Shown here one piece after another: positions 23,757 to 34,500 of a stretch of DNA of 64,000 bases. A program made the position numbers and the translations under genes. The stretch lies in NCBI GenBank assembly GCA_916613615.1, contig OU744730.1, positions 18,517,406 through 18,581,405 on the forward strand. Direction: 5' to 3'. Under the pieces are notes generated by a model. That model was given only the letters and a program-made list of their open reading frames with translations. It did not search any database and was not told the DNA's origin. Numbering within the stretch: the stretch's first letter is position 1; each line of letters opens with the position of its first letter. Source of the DNA: Steromphala cineraria (taxonomy: Eukaryota > Mollusca > Gastropoda > Trochida > Trochidae).

Positions 23757-23911
23757 CATATCCTCTATATTCTATTCGCATTCCAATCATTTACCCTCTA
23801 ATATCATATTTTAACCATTTTAGAACTTCTTATAACTTTGGCAATCTTAACGGCATGGACCCCCGAAACGACGAATGAAGGAAAAAAGTAATAGGAACAG
23901 TAAAAAGCCAC

Positions 23912-24911
23912 AGGTTTTAAAAAGTCACAGTTTAAAAAGTCACAAAGTCACAGTTTAAAAAGTCACAAAGTCACAGTTAAAAAGTCACAAAGTCACAGTT
24001 AAAAAGTCACAGTTTAAAAAGTCACAGTTTAAAAAGTCACAGTTTAAAAGTCACAATTTAAATAGTCACAGTTTAAAAAGTCACAGTTTAAAAAGTCACA
24101 GTTTAAAAGTCACAATTTAAAAGTCACAATTTAAATAGTCACAGTTTAAAAAGTCACAGTTTAAAAAGTCACAGTTTAAAAAGTCACAGTTTAAAAGTCA
24201 CAATTTAAATAGTCACAGTTTAAAAAGTCACAGTTTAAAAAGTCACAGTTTAAAAAGTCACAGTTTAAAAGTCACAATTTAAAAGTCACAGTTTAAATAG
24301 TCACAGTTTAAAAAGTCACAGTTTAAAAAGTCACAGTTTAAAAAGTCACAGTTTAAAAGTCACAATTTAAAAGTCACAATTTAAATAGTCACAGTTTAAA
24401 AAGTCACAGTTTAAAAAGTCACAGTTTAAAAAGTCACAGTTTAAAAGTCACAATTTAAATAGTCACAGTTTAAAAAGTCACAGTTTAAAAAGTCACAGTT
24501 TAAAAAGTCACAGTTTAAAAAGTCACAGTTTAAAAAGTCACAGTTTAAAAGTCACAATTTAAAAGTCACAATTTAAATAGTCACAGTTTAAAAAGTCACA
24601 GTTTAAAAAGTCACAGTTTAAAAAGTCACAGTTTAAAAGTCACAATTTAAAAGTCACAATTTAAATAGTCACAGTTTAAAAAGTCACAGTTTAAAAAGTC
24701 ACAGTTTAAAAAGTCACAGTTTAAAAGTCACAATTTAAAAGTCACAATTTAAATAGTCACAGTTTAAAAAGTCACAGTTTAAAAGTCACAATTTAAAAGT
24801 CACAATTTAAATAGTCACAGTTTAAAAGTCACAATTTAAAAGTCACAATTTAAAAGTCACAATTTAAAAGTCACAATTTAAAAGTCACAATTTAAATAGT
24901 CACAGTTTAAA
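23912..24911 (+). repeat. ~1-kb minisatellite of 14-15-bp units
   Basis: About 65-70 copies of AGTCACAGTTTAAAA and its variants AGTCACAATTTAAA and AGTCACAGTTTAAAT. The variants are not random: runs of the first type are followed by one or two of the second and then the third, giving higher-order blocks. The early part also has AGTCACAA inserts. Non-coding. Confidence 0.95.
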
Positions 24912-25582
24912 TACACATAATTCATATCAGTCTAACTGAAGAAATGTTTGCTAATAAATGGAAAAGTGTAATGATATATTAAATTGTATGACAAAGATTA
25001 CCTTTAAGATTTTGATTTTATGTTATATTCTGATGAAATGTTGACTTTGATGAAATAATGACTGAATAAAACTGACCTTGATGATAATGATACTTTAAGG
25101 AAGAACATAGTTAAGGTAACAATGACAATTTGCAAAATGGATATTTTAATCAAATGAACTTGCATCCTATTCTTTCAATCAATGTGATTATTCTCTGAGA
25201 AGGTAGTAGTGCAATTGTGACTAGCCAATCGTTGAAAAGATGGACAAATATTCATGTTTTAGTTTATAGGTATAATTTGATTAAAAGAAACATCTTATTG
25301 GTTATATTTTTGACCAACACAAATATTATGTCTTTTTTCCTAGAATTTGTGACTTTTTTCCGATCACCAAATAACTATCAAAGTCAAATTATCAATATAA
25401 ACAAAAATACAATTAAAACATAATCATGATGATAAATAACGGAGTTAACGTTATCATAATCAATCCTAAGAATATCGTATGTAATATTCGGGACATCCAT
25501 CACTTTATTTCAAGGCCTGTTGTTTTCCCGTATTTCTGTTGCCAAATATTATTTTCTTTTTTTTAAATCCCTCTTCATAGAT

Positions 25583-25640
25583 GTTGTTGGATTGAAGTGT
25601 AACGTCTTCTTCCACCATTGGGTGATGTCGCCGACGTGGG
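25583..25640 (+). repeat. Short dispersed repeat, plus-strand copy
   Basis: GTTGTTGGATTGAAGTGTAA then CGTCTTCTTCCACCATTGGG then TGATGTCGCCGACGT. It belongs to the 16.8-kb family. Confidence 0.65.
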
Positions 25641-26068
25641 ACCTTTGCCTTAGTTGTACTTCATAGACTTCAAAGGAAAGTAAAAACTGTTTATTACTTA
25701 ACAATCTTACAAGTAAAACACGTCCCTTGGTATATTTATTACATAACATAGCAGGTGCGTTCTTGAATCATCCGTGATGATATTTGGAGGAATGGACATT
25801 TCTTAGCCGGGTACTCAACTTGTGTATTTCACTGGTCATTCCTCTTGACCAGCGGCCCATCATAGAACCCGCAAATACCCATCACTGGACAGCGTTGCGT
25901 CATCTTGTCCGTCTGGCGCCGATTGCGTCACCTGCGTTATAGAATGATCAAACAATCAGTAAGGTAATTAACACTTGTTAATTAGTGATGTTCTTGATTA
26001 GTTGTTTTTACTGAGTTTGACTTAGAAGTGGATAAACATTATTTTTTGGTGATACCCCAATAGTCAGA

Positions 26069-27043
26069 CGCCCCAATAGTCAGACGACTCAGTTGTCAGA
26101 CAAAGGAGTTGGAGTAAACCAAGTGCTAACCTATTATTACAATGGACCAGTCCTAATTAATCCTGATATACCGGGAATTATTAGGAGTTTTTTTTTCTAG
26201 ATTTTTTTTAACGTTTTAAAAGCATATACTTGTTTTGTTATATTTGTTCAAGACCATTCTCGAAAAACTCTATCTTTGCTATACCATTCTTTCTGTACAA
26301 TGGTTCATTTTGGTACATTTATTTAATGATTATATACTCATCAATTGAATAACTCTTCATATAGGTTTCTTAATGTTATTTTGCTAAATCGTAGAAACAA
26401 AATCTCGTGTTTTTAATATTTCTATGTTCATTCATAAAACTAAAAAGTTTTAAATATAATTCTGGTTTTCTGAGTATATACAAATTGTTTCTAATTAAAA
26501 AATTTATGCACAAATACAAATACAATCAATCATCGATCACGAAAGTCAATATTTCCCTTAGAATATTGATAAGAATTCGTATTAATACATTTCCTAGAAT
26601 GTTTATTTTCAAAATCTTTACGTCTCTATATTACGTTATATATCATTAACGCTACGCTTGTAGCATATACTTCTTGAAAAATAATAAGTTTATACCAATT
26701 TTGGTTGTATATTGTTTTAAGTATTGCAAGGTATATTGAAAGATAAACAATATTAAGTATATACAATACTAGAATTAACATTATTACTTATTAACATTAT
26801 TATCTATTAACTTTTTAAAACATTTTTTTTTTGTCATTGTACAATCTTTCTTACCAAGTGGCAACAAAAAGTGGGATATGAGTTGGGTTCAACTCAAGGA
26901 AGGATCCATTTCTGTTATGTTTGGCCTTGCTGTCTAACAAGTGGGGTAATCGTTGGAAGGTTCCATTTTCTTGATGGGTAACAGCCTTAGTTTAATCTGC
27001 TTAATTAAGTGTCTGACAAGTGAGATGTCTGACAAATGGGGCG
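26069..27043. mobile_element. Non-autonomous DNA transposon with 34-bp terminal inverted repeats
   Basis: The left end CGCCCCAATAGTCAGACGAC ... TTGTCAGACA (26069-26103) matches the reverse complement of the right end (27010-27043) at 29 of 34 positions. Each terminus carries two GTCAGAC motifs. The 975-bp interior is AT-rich and has no transposase. The target-site duplication is unclear, so the superfamily is not assigned. Confidence 0.6.
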
Positions 27044-27788
27044 CCCCCTTATTTTTTAATGTATTAGGGAAGTAAAAAGTTATAGAAATTAAGATCAATT
27101 TTCTCATAATTAAAAAGGCGTCATTATCAGATTAATGTAAATAAAGTATTACAGTATTGACAATTAGCGAATATTTTAATGAAATAAAGATCATATATCA
27201 CGCAATTATTTTCTGTTATATTTGCTTCAATTGAAGAGTGAATAACGAAGTTCTGAAGTTCAACACCATTCTGTTTATGGTTTAAACATATTTTTATTCC
27301 CGAAGAAATCTAGTTTATCAAACAAGCAAAACATTAGTTCCTCATCAGTATATACATCCAACAAAATGGCCATCTGTCTGTTTACAAACGTTATTCACAT
27401 AAACTTGTTTGTCTTATTGTAGTTGGTTGATACGTCAAGGAATACATTAAAATATCACTACGTAAATAAATGCAATGGTGTTCAAGTAATTCTTAATGCA
27501 CAACTAATTCAAACAGCTCTCATCAGTAATATTATTGAACACAAACTATATTTTCCCCTTTTTGTATGATATGAATGCTAATTTTTCTTGACCATGAATA
27601 AAAAAATTATATTATTTTATAAAAGCATAGCAAGAATTTACTAGTTTGAAATATTTTCTTAGATTTTTGGTTTTCGATATTATTAAAATGTGACATTAGG
27701 TACCAAATTTCCATATTTCACGGCTTAAATCATTTCAATGAATTAATCAACTCTTTACCAATTGATCCAATCATTGATGACAGCGATA

Positions 27789-27961
27789 GTCAAGACACGC
27801 CCCTCGGTGCCAAAATGGATTGGTCCGGGGCACGTCCGTCCCCTTTCACACCTGGAGGGGATAAAACTACCTTGAGATGGTGGTGGCACTATCATTACAT
27901 TGATTGTTCATTTCACCGCATCATCAGCAGATTATCCGGAAACACACAAATTCAGACGCGT
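27789..27961 (+). promoter_or_regulatory. Promoter and non-coding first exon of the plus-strand FoxH gene
   Basis: GTCAAG (27789), CACGCCCCTCGG (27796), inverted CCAAT (ATTGG, 27819), the T-box half-site TTTCACACCT (27844) and a TATA-like ATAAAA (27861). A non-coding exon then ends with the donor GTAAGT at 27960. The coding exon acceptor TTCTTCCAG lies at 28604. Confidence 0.55.
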
Positions 27962-28605
27962 AAGTAAAAACTCATATGAAACAAATCTCCTGTTATATCT
28001 ATCATTATAACGTTTTGCTAATTTCTCAAATCAAAGAATATGAATTCATTCATACCTCCGTATATTTTCGTCCCCTAAAAGCGTTATTATCATAATAATC
28101 AATATATTGTACCATATATATCATTCTTGATAAATGTTTAGGGGTATATGATGATTATATATCTTCATTGATTACCTAAAAAATCGACGATTAGATTAAA
28201 ATTTCCATATTTGATTTCAGTATCACATGCATATGCACTTAAACTCATTTGAAACAAGTTTTGCTTCAAAGAATAAAATCCAAGAATTCATTCGAACGTT
28301 CTTATTTTTCACTCATTTAAAGCGTAAATATCATGATATTTAATAGATTGTACCATATCATTCTTGATTAGCATTTAAGGGTATATGCTGATTATATATC
28401 TCCTGAAATATCGATAAATAAATAAAAAAATATTTATTTTGAGTGTATGTTCCACATGAAATAGTTTTATATATATCTTAAGCAAACTGGGGGAGCTAAG
28501 ATGGAGGTTGTGTTGAATAAGGTATTGTAATTATCATTAAGGAAAAGAAATTGTGTAACTACATAAGACCTACTGTTAATAAGTGTATATATATATTCTT
28601 CCAGA

Positions 28606-30259
28606 ATGGAGGTTATCGCGAGTCCACCTACCCGTCCAGTGAAGAGAGCCCGAGACGTTGAGACAGCAGAAGATAATTCCACCAAACGTCCTCGAGCAGC
28701 AGACGACACTTTGAATCGCCCGCGCAACACCCAGCTTGGTCGCAGACGCGTCAAGTACCAGCGTTACAGCAAGCCCCCCTACACCTACCTCGGGATGGTT
28801 GTCATGGCGATAGAGACGAGCCCGGAGAAGAAGCTGACCCTTGCAGGAATCCAGGAAGCTCTGTGTGAGATGTTCCCCTTCTTCAAAGGAGAGTACCAAG
28901 GATGGCGGGATTCCATTCGTCACAACCTGTCCCACAACCCTTGCTTCGTGAAGGCTGGCAGACGCAACCCAGGGAAGACAACCAGCGGCTGTTTCTGGGT
29001 AGTGGACCTGACCCTTGTCTCGACAGACGACTTCAAGAGGACCCGTGTTCCCAAGGAACAGGAAGGAAGGTGGGCGCTAACTCTTCCAGAACAGCTGCAG
29101 CTGCCAGGTGTCCAGCTTCCTCCTCCAAGGACTCCGCCCCAGAAGACCTGGTCCGGCAGACGACACACCGCTCCTTCCGCAGACGCTACACCCTCCCCCA
29201 GTCTCGTCTACACAGAGGCGCAGTACACCAGGTAAATCATTAATTTATCATTAGTAAAACAAACCTAAAATTGCTCGATGATGCGTACTGTAGGTAGTGA
29301 CGTGAATTTTAAAGATATTCTATTCATATTGGAATTTGGGTGATTCATTCGTTTGATATATTTGTCATTTCATGTGTTCAATTCAAACAGAAATTATTCA
29401 TTATCTTCACAGGTACCTGAGGCAACAAGTTCAACAAGATGACCAAGTTTCCCTCAGCGAGTTGCCGGCCTTTGCAAGTCTGCTTTACGACAACACGACG
29501 TCGGACTTCACATCGGCAGCTGACAACCTACACCGCCTCTGCCCTGCCATGGAATACGACACACCGGTCAGAACGAAGGACGACCACGTCAACCATCCAG
29601 TCTTCAGCCAAGAGTCAGCCTATCCAGAATCTTTCCTCTCATCAGCTGTTCGCGACCAGACCAACTTCCGAGTCCAAGACACACCATCGCCTTCCCTCAT
29701 CCCTAGCAACGATGATCCTTTCCAACGATACTTCAGCAACCTATCCTCCATGGTCGTCCCGGACTCACTACTTGAGGCATATCAGCAGACATCACATCCA
29801 GTCCAGCCCAAGTACGAGCCAGTCTCCCCTGCTTGCCGGTTGAGCCAGACCTCCTGTGAATCGTCTGTGTCCGTGGCTCCTCTTCCAGACAGCTCCGACT
29901 TCATCAGCTACGTGCCCGAGACGCCGTCCCGTTTGAGCGACCCACGATTCAGCCAGCCTTCCTATGAGGTCCCCATTGCGCCCCCATCAGACTGTTCAAC
30001 CATCAGCTGCGTCTCCGAGAGCCAGAGATTTTCAGCACATGTTGTGAAGAGCGAACCAGAGGGATTCTTCAACTATCGGTCCATCCCTCTTGCACCGCCC
30101 TCAGACTGTTCCACCATCAGCTATGTGTCTGAGACCAGCCAGATGTCCGCCAGTAGCTACAGTTCAACCGCCGGCAGGGTCAACACCGTCTTCGACTTCT
30201 CAACCGTCTCCTTTGCTGACATGAAGGAAGAGTCCAGTCTATCGGATATATTTCTCTAG
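28606..30259 (+). CDS. FoxH: FoxH-type forkhead transcription factor (plus-strand paralogue)
   Basis: Coding exons 28606-29231 and 29413-30259 join in frame (EAQYT-R-YLRQQ) to 490 aa. It is a nuclear DNA-binding protein; FoxH proteins recruit Smad2/3-Smad4. The forkhead domain spans about residues 46-150: SKPPYTYLGMVVMAIETSP, KLTLAGIQEALCEMFPFF, GWRDSIRHNLSHNPCFVK, and SGCFWVVDL. GWRDS in helix 3 and the PFFKGEYxGW block match FoxH1. The tail has three related repeats (APLPDSSDFISYVPET, APPSDCSTISCVSES, APPSDCSTISYVSET) and NTVFDFSTVSF, which resembles the FoxH Smad-interaction motif around VFD. The start follows the acceptor TTCCAG by one base. Its partner is the head-to-head paralogue at 18.7-22.3 kb. 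Confidence 0.9.
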
Positions 30260-30347
30260 GAAGAACGTTGTGTTGTTCAGACATTGCACAGTATGAGAAC
30301 ATCGTGCGAACACTTCTGTTAATTGTTATTGTTAGTGCTATCTGTCA

Positions 30348-30353
30348 AATAAA
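30348..30353 (+). terminator. Candidate polyadenylation signal of the plus FoxH gene
   Basis: AATAAA lies about 90 bp after the stop codon, the usual distance for a short 3' UTR. Confidence 0.45.
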
Positions 30354-30474
30354 ACACTTGTTACCTACCAATGCGTCTTATCTATTTCATTGGTCAATAC
30401 CTTCCATGGGGGTGACGCAATCGTCAACAACCTCAATGACAACTTCAACTACAATATCTAATGTACCAATATAA

Positions 30475-31420
30475 AGAAAGGGAAAGAAAAGGCTATACAA
30501 ACAATAGAGATACGATAACTTTAACTTTATTGATTTAAACCTTTTCTTGGAAATCAACTTCACACTTTGGAATTCAGCAGAAAATAGAATAAAAAAACCT
30601 TCATGTCACTTAAGAACTATATAAAACGTTTTTGAATGCCTTTTCGAATAGGAACCAGTTGCATTCTAATTTTTGTAAAATGTAAATTTTTACTCGACTA
30701 CAGATTTGATGCGTTGTGTAGCAAACAATATACAATTTTGCCCCAGACAAAAGGGTTTGTCATGCAACCTGTTTCACTGCCACGTACACATACATAATGA
30801 TAATTGATATTAATGAATATATGTATAGCGCTATATTGGTACACAGCGCATAGGCATATTAAATAGAAAGGTAATGATCGACTTATAGATGAAAAAAGGA
30901 AGTATGAGAAAAGCATGAACGATAAGATATGCAGAATTGCCTACATATTGTACATACAACAAAGTTATGTCATATGTTGATTATAACGTGTATAACGTCG
31001 ATTATATTCACTGGTATCATTTCTACACCTATATCAAAATCATTTGTGAAACTAGCTTCATTTAGATTTCAAATAGTGTTTTTTCTCTAAATCACTGGGT
31101 CTTGTAATTGTCTGCCAGTTTACAATGTATGTTCGGAATTTACAATCAAAATGATGTAATATTTTGGGTTCGGTTTGCCAAAATTTTTGTATTCCTGAAA
31201 TTTTATATAAAACTCCATAAACTTTCCATTACTTTAATACTTTAATTTACCCTTAAAACATATTTAACATTCACTTCTTTAACCATATAGTTATATTTAT
31301 TATTTTCACGGGGAAGACTTTAATAGACATCTTCTTTTTACGAAGTGTCATTTGAACACACACGACATTCTCTTGAGATTTTACTAGCGCTTTATTATCT
31401 GGCATGGTGAGAAAATTAGA
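30475..31420. other. Intergenic DNA between FoxH and USP10
   Basis: AT-rich, with no recognisable gene or repeat. Confidence 0.5.
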
Positions 31421-31424
31421 GTTA

Positions 31425-31509
31425 CCTCCCTACGCATGCGTGAGAGAACCCAATATGGCGTCAAAGAAGCATGAGTTGAGAGGATGATCGTGAAAGCATT
31501 TCCTACAAG
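31425..31509 (+). promoter_or_regulatory. TATA-less promoter and 5' UTR of USP10
   Basis: An NRF1-like ACGCATGCGTG at about 31432 and a YY1-like AATATGGCG at about 31452 lie just before the start codon, as in many housekeeping promoters. No TATA box is seen. Confidence 0.45.
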
Positions 31510-34500
31510 ATGGATATGTCTGATCAGGTATACGACCAAACAATACCAATGCCAGCTTCAAATGTGTGAACATATCGAGAAAACTTCAGATTTGGTAGCT
31601 GTTTTATTGATTTTGCTGAATAAACATGAAGCCGGTAAAATGTGTCGAATGCCTCTCTTCCACAACCAGTATGTTGAAGTGTGTCCCTGACCTTTTTACC
31701 CTGTTCAGGAACTCATGTCACCAAATAAAGATCTTTTTGTTTCCACTTATAATAAGTTACTCAAGATTTTTATTAAATCTACCGTAAAATCTTTAATTAG
31801 TACCTCCTTGATCTATAATGACACATATTACCAGCCATGGTGCAATCTTGAAGATTGTCTTTGCCATATTTTGCCATGTTAGAGGCAGCCTACTTGTCTT
31901 GCAGAAAGATCTAGATCCGGCGATATTAATGTGGCCTTTGATCAACTGCGTAGCAAATGGATATATTGGCATTATGAGTGGAGTATAAGTATTATCATTA
32001 TTTAGAAGATATGAGAAATACAGACTTGTGCCAGTTATATTCATACAGTGATTTTATCTTCATAAACTTGCATGTTAAATAAGTGAAGCATAAACAATTT
32101 CTTTCATTTAATTTCAGTCAGATCCTGTTAATTCTGTGCACATTTGTAACAAATCATCTCAGCTACAACCTCAATTTCTGTTAGATGTTTCATTGATTAT
32201 CTTAGGAACGACTACAGTTTTACCAAATTATGTACATAGCTGGGTTAATAATGGTATCTATGAGACACTTTTCATATTTATGTACATACATCACTTAATC
32301 TTTTTCCCTTTCACAAACAATAATCAGATAATGAAAAATAAATTATGAATTTACAGCTGAGATGGTTTCAATTCAACCTGCAAAGTTTTACAATGATCCA
32401 ACTTGAACTCTATGTGGAAATGCCAATTACAATGACACCTGTTACCTGTTGAAACTTTGTAAGAATTTTATGAAATTACTAATCAAAACAATTTTAAAAA
32501 AAACTAAATGCATTTCCATAAGCATATATCTTTAAATCTTTTTGTCTTTATGCTTCTATAAGTCATGGACTACAGGAATAGTGCATATTTTGTACCCTGT
32601 CATGATGTGAGGATTTTAATTCACTGTTTTAAAAAAGTCCCTAATACGCTGTTTGACAGATACCTTAAATATTAAGGTCATCTTTGCCATTGACAACTCG
32701 CCATTGACTGAAAAACTTTGTGTTGACAAAATGTTCATTTCATTAATAACATGTATTCAGAAATAAAACATTAAAAAATCTAAAACTTATATTTGTGCAG
32801 TTAAGTATGATTTTTTAAAAATCAAATAATGATAAAAGGATATAAGATGGTGATTTTGAGTAAAATATTCAAGACAAGGTTCAGAAGTGCTTTTATGTTT
32901 AATCATATATAATTATTATGCCTAACGCATGTGTGACATAATATTTTTGTAATAATTACTGAAAAAAAAATCTTGTATGCAATTTTTCACTTAATTATTT
33001 CTTTTCAGAATGTAAGTTTTGGAGACTTCAGTGGTTTAGAGGATGCAGACTACCAGAGGGTCTATCAAATACTGCATGGGGGAGACCCTACCAAGCATAT
33101 TGAGGTATGAAACAAACACAGTGTTGTGCATTCTCAATCACAGAGGTAGCTCAAGTCACAAAATGCTGATCTACCCTCTGTTTGAATTAACCGAATTTGT
33201 GGGATAGAAAGGGAGAAGCCTGATTGGATGAAATCATAGTTAGTTGTGTATTCAACGACGTCATTCAAAAGTCATTAGTTTGGCTACTGAATAACTGTAC
33301 AAGCCTTTTGATGAGAACAACCCTAACCAAGTGATTTCATATCTGAAAGTTTTAGTGCAAAATTTTACCGTACTGAGAAACTGCCAAAACCAGGGATTTG
33401 GTGTAAATCTAACAGTCATTTATGATTTGATCTACCTCTGGTGGGAGAGAATGAGAGTACCGCGGTAGTTTTGTTTTGATTGGAACTGAAACTGATCCAG
33501 ATGAGTTGATTTGGTACTGTGCAAAGCAAATACAACACACAAGTTTACTTAATTGACTAATAAATATTTATGCCTTATGCAGAATATCTAATAAAGTGTA
33601 CCAATATTTAAAAAACCATCAATATGTCACATTTGTTTTTGTGTGAAAACATTATAAATAGGATAGGGAACAATGAGACCGCAATTTTCACACATCACAC
33701 ATCACACAGTGACACCTGCATAGTCACCTTTCCATGAGGAAATATTTTTGATAATTCATGTGATACATACATTATGATTCATATTCATATTTTAAAAATA
33801 AAATTTTTCTTCATTTCAGTTTCCATGGAATAATCAAGACCTTAACTATACAGATGGTAAGAGTTTTTGTTTGAAAGCTGTTATAGCAGTATTATTGAAA
33901 GAAAAATAAGACGTTAAAGAGTGATTTAAACCAAATGTTATTTAAGCTTCTATAAAATCTGAAGTTTGTGTTTCTGAATTTGTTGTTTGTTGTTCTTTTT
34001 AAGGAACTGTTCACATGGTAGCTTTCACTGCATGTTTCAACTTACTTACTGTCCTTGGAGATTATCCAAGTGCTCCTAGCACAGCTGATTTTGCACCAAG
34101 TCCAAAGGCCTTCAAGAAGTTTCTTTCAATAAGATTATGACTATATCTTTCCACAGATGGAGAACTCCAGCCTGGATTCTGCCAGCCGTTGGAGGGGGTT
34201 CCCCCAATACCTGGAACCCCGCTCTACGTTCACCAATACCAAGTTTCGGGGATGTACCCAGTTCCAGTAGCGGTGCCGCCGTACCCTATAGTCAATGGGA
34301 TACCGTATCCTCCCCAGACGATCTACCCTCCAGCAGAGGGGGGCCCTATACCACCCCCACCTCAACAGGGTGCCATGTGCAATGGGCCAACTGTCCCCAT
34401 AGCTGTTCCACTGTATAACCACGAGTCTATTGCACATCAAGCAGGAGTACCAACTGCTCATCAAGCACCAGTACCAAGTGCACATCAAGCACCAATTCCC

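Larger units (their letters stand above)
23100..27860. other. 4.7-kb head-to-head intergenic region between the two FoxH genes
   Basis: It holds the two divergent promoters at its edges, two diverged short dispersed repeats (23.58-23.76 kb), a ~1-kb minisatellite (23.9-24.9 kb), a third short repeat (25.6 kb) and a 34-bp-TIR transposon (26.07-27.04 kb). No coding gene is seen. Confidence 0.7.

Noticed and set aside
23912..24911. Possible CRISPR-like array
   Set aside because: Units are contiguous 14-15-bp repeats without spacers, in an animal genome; this is a minisatellite.
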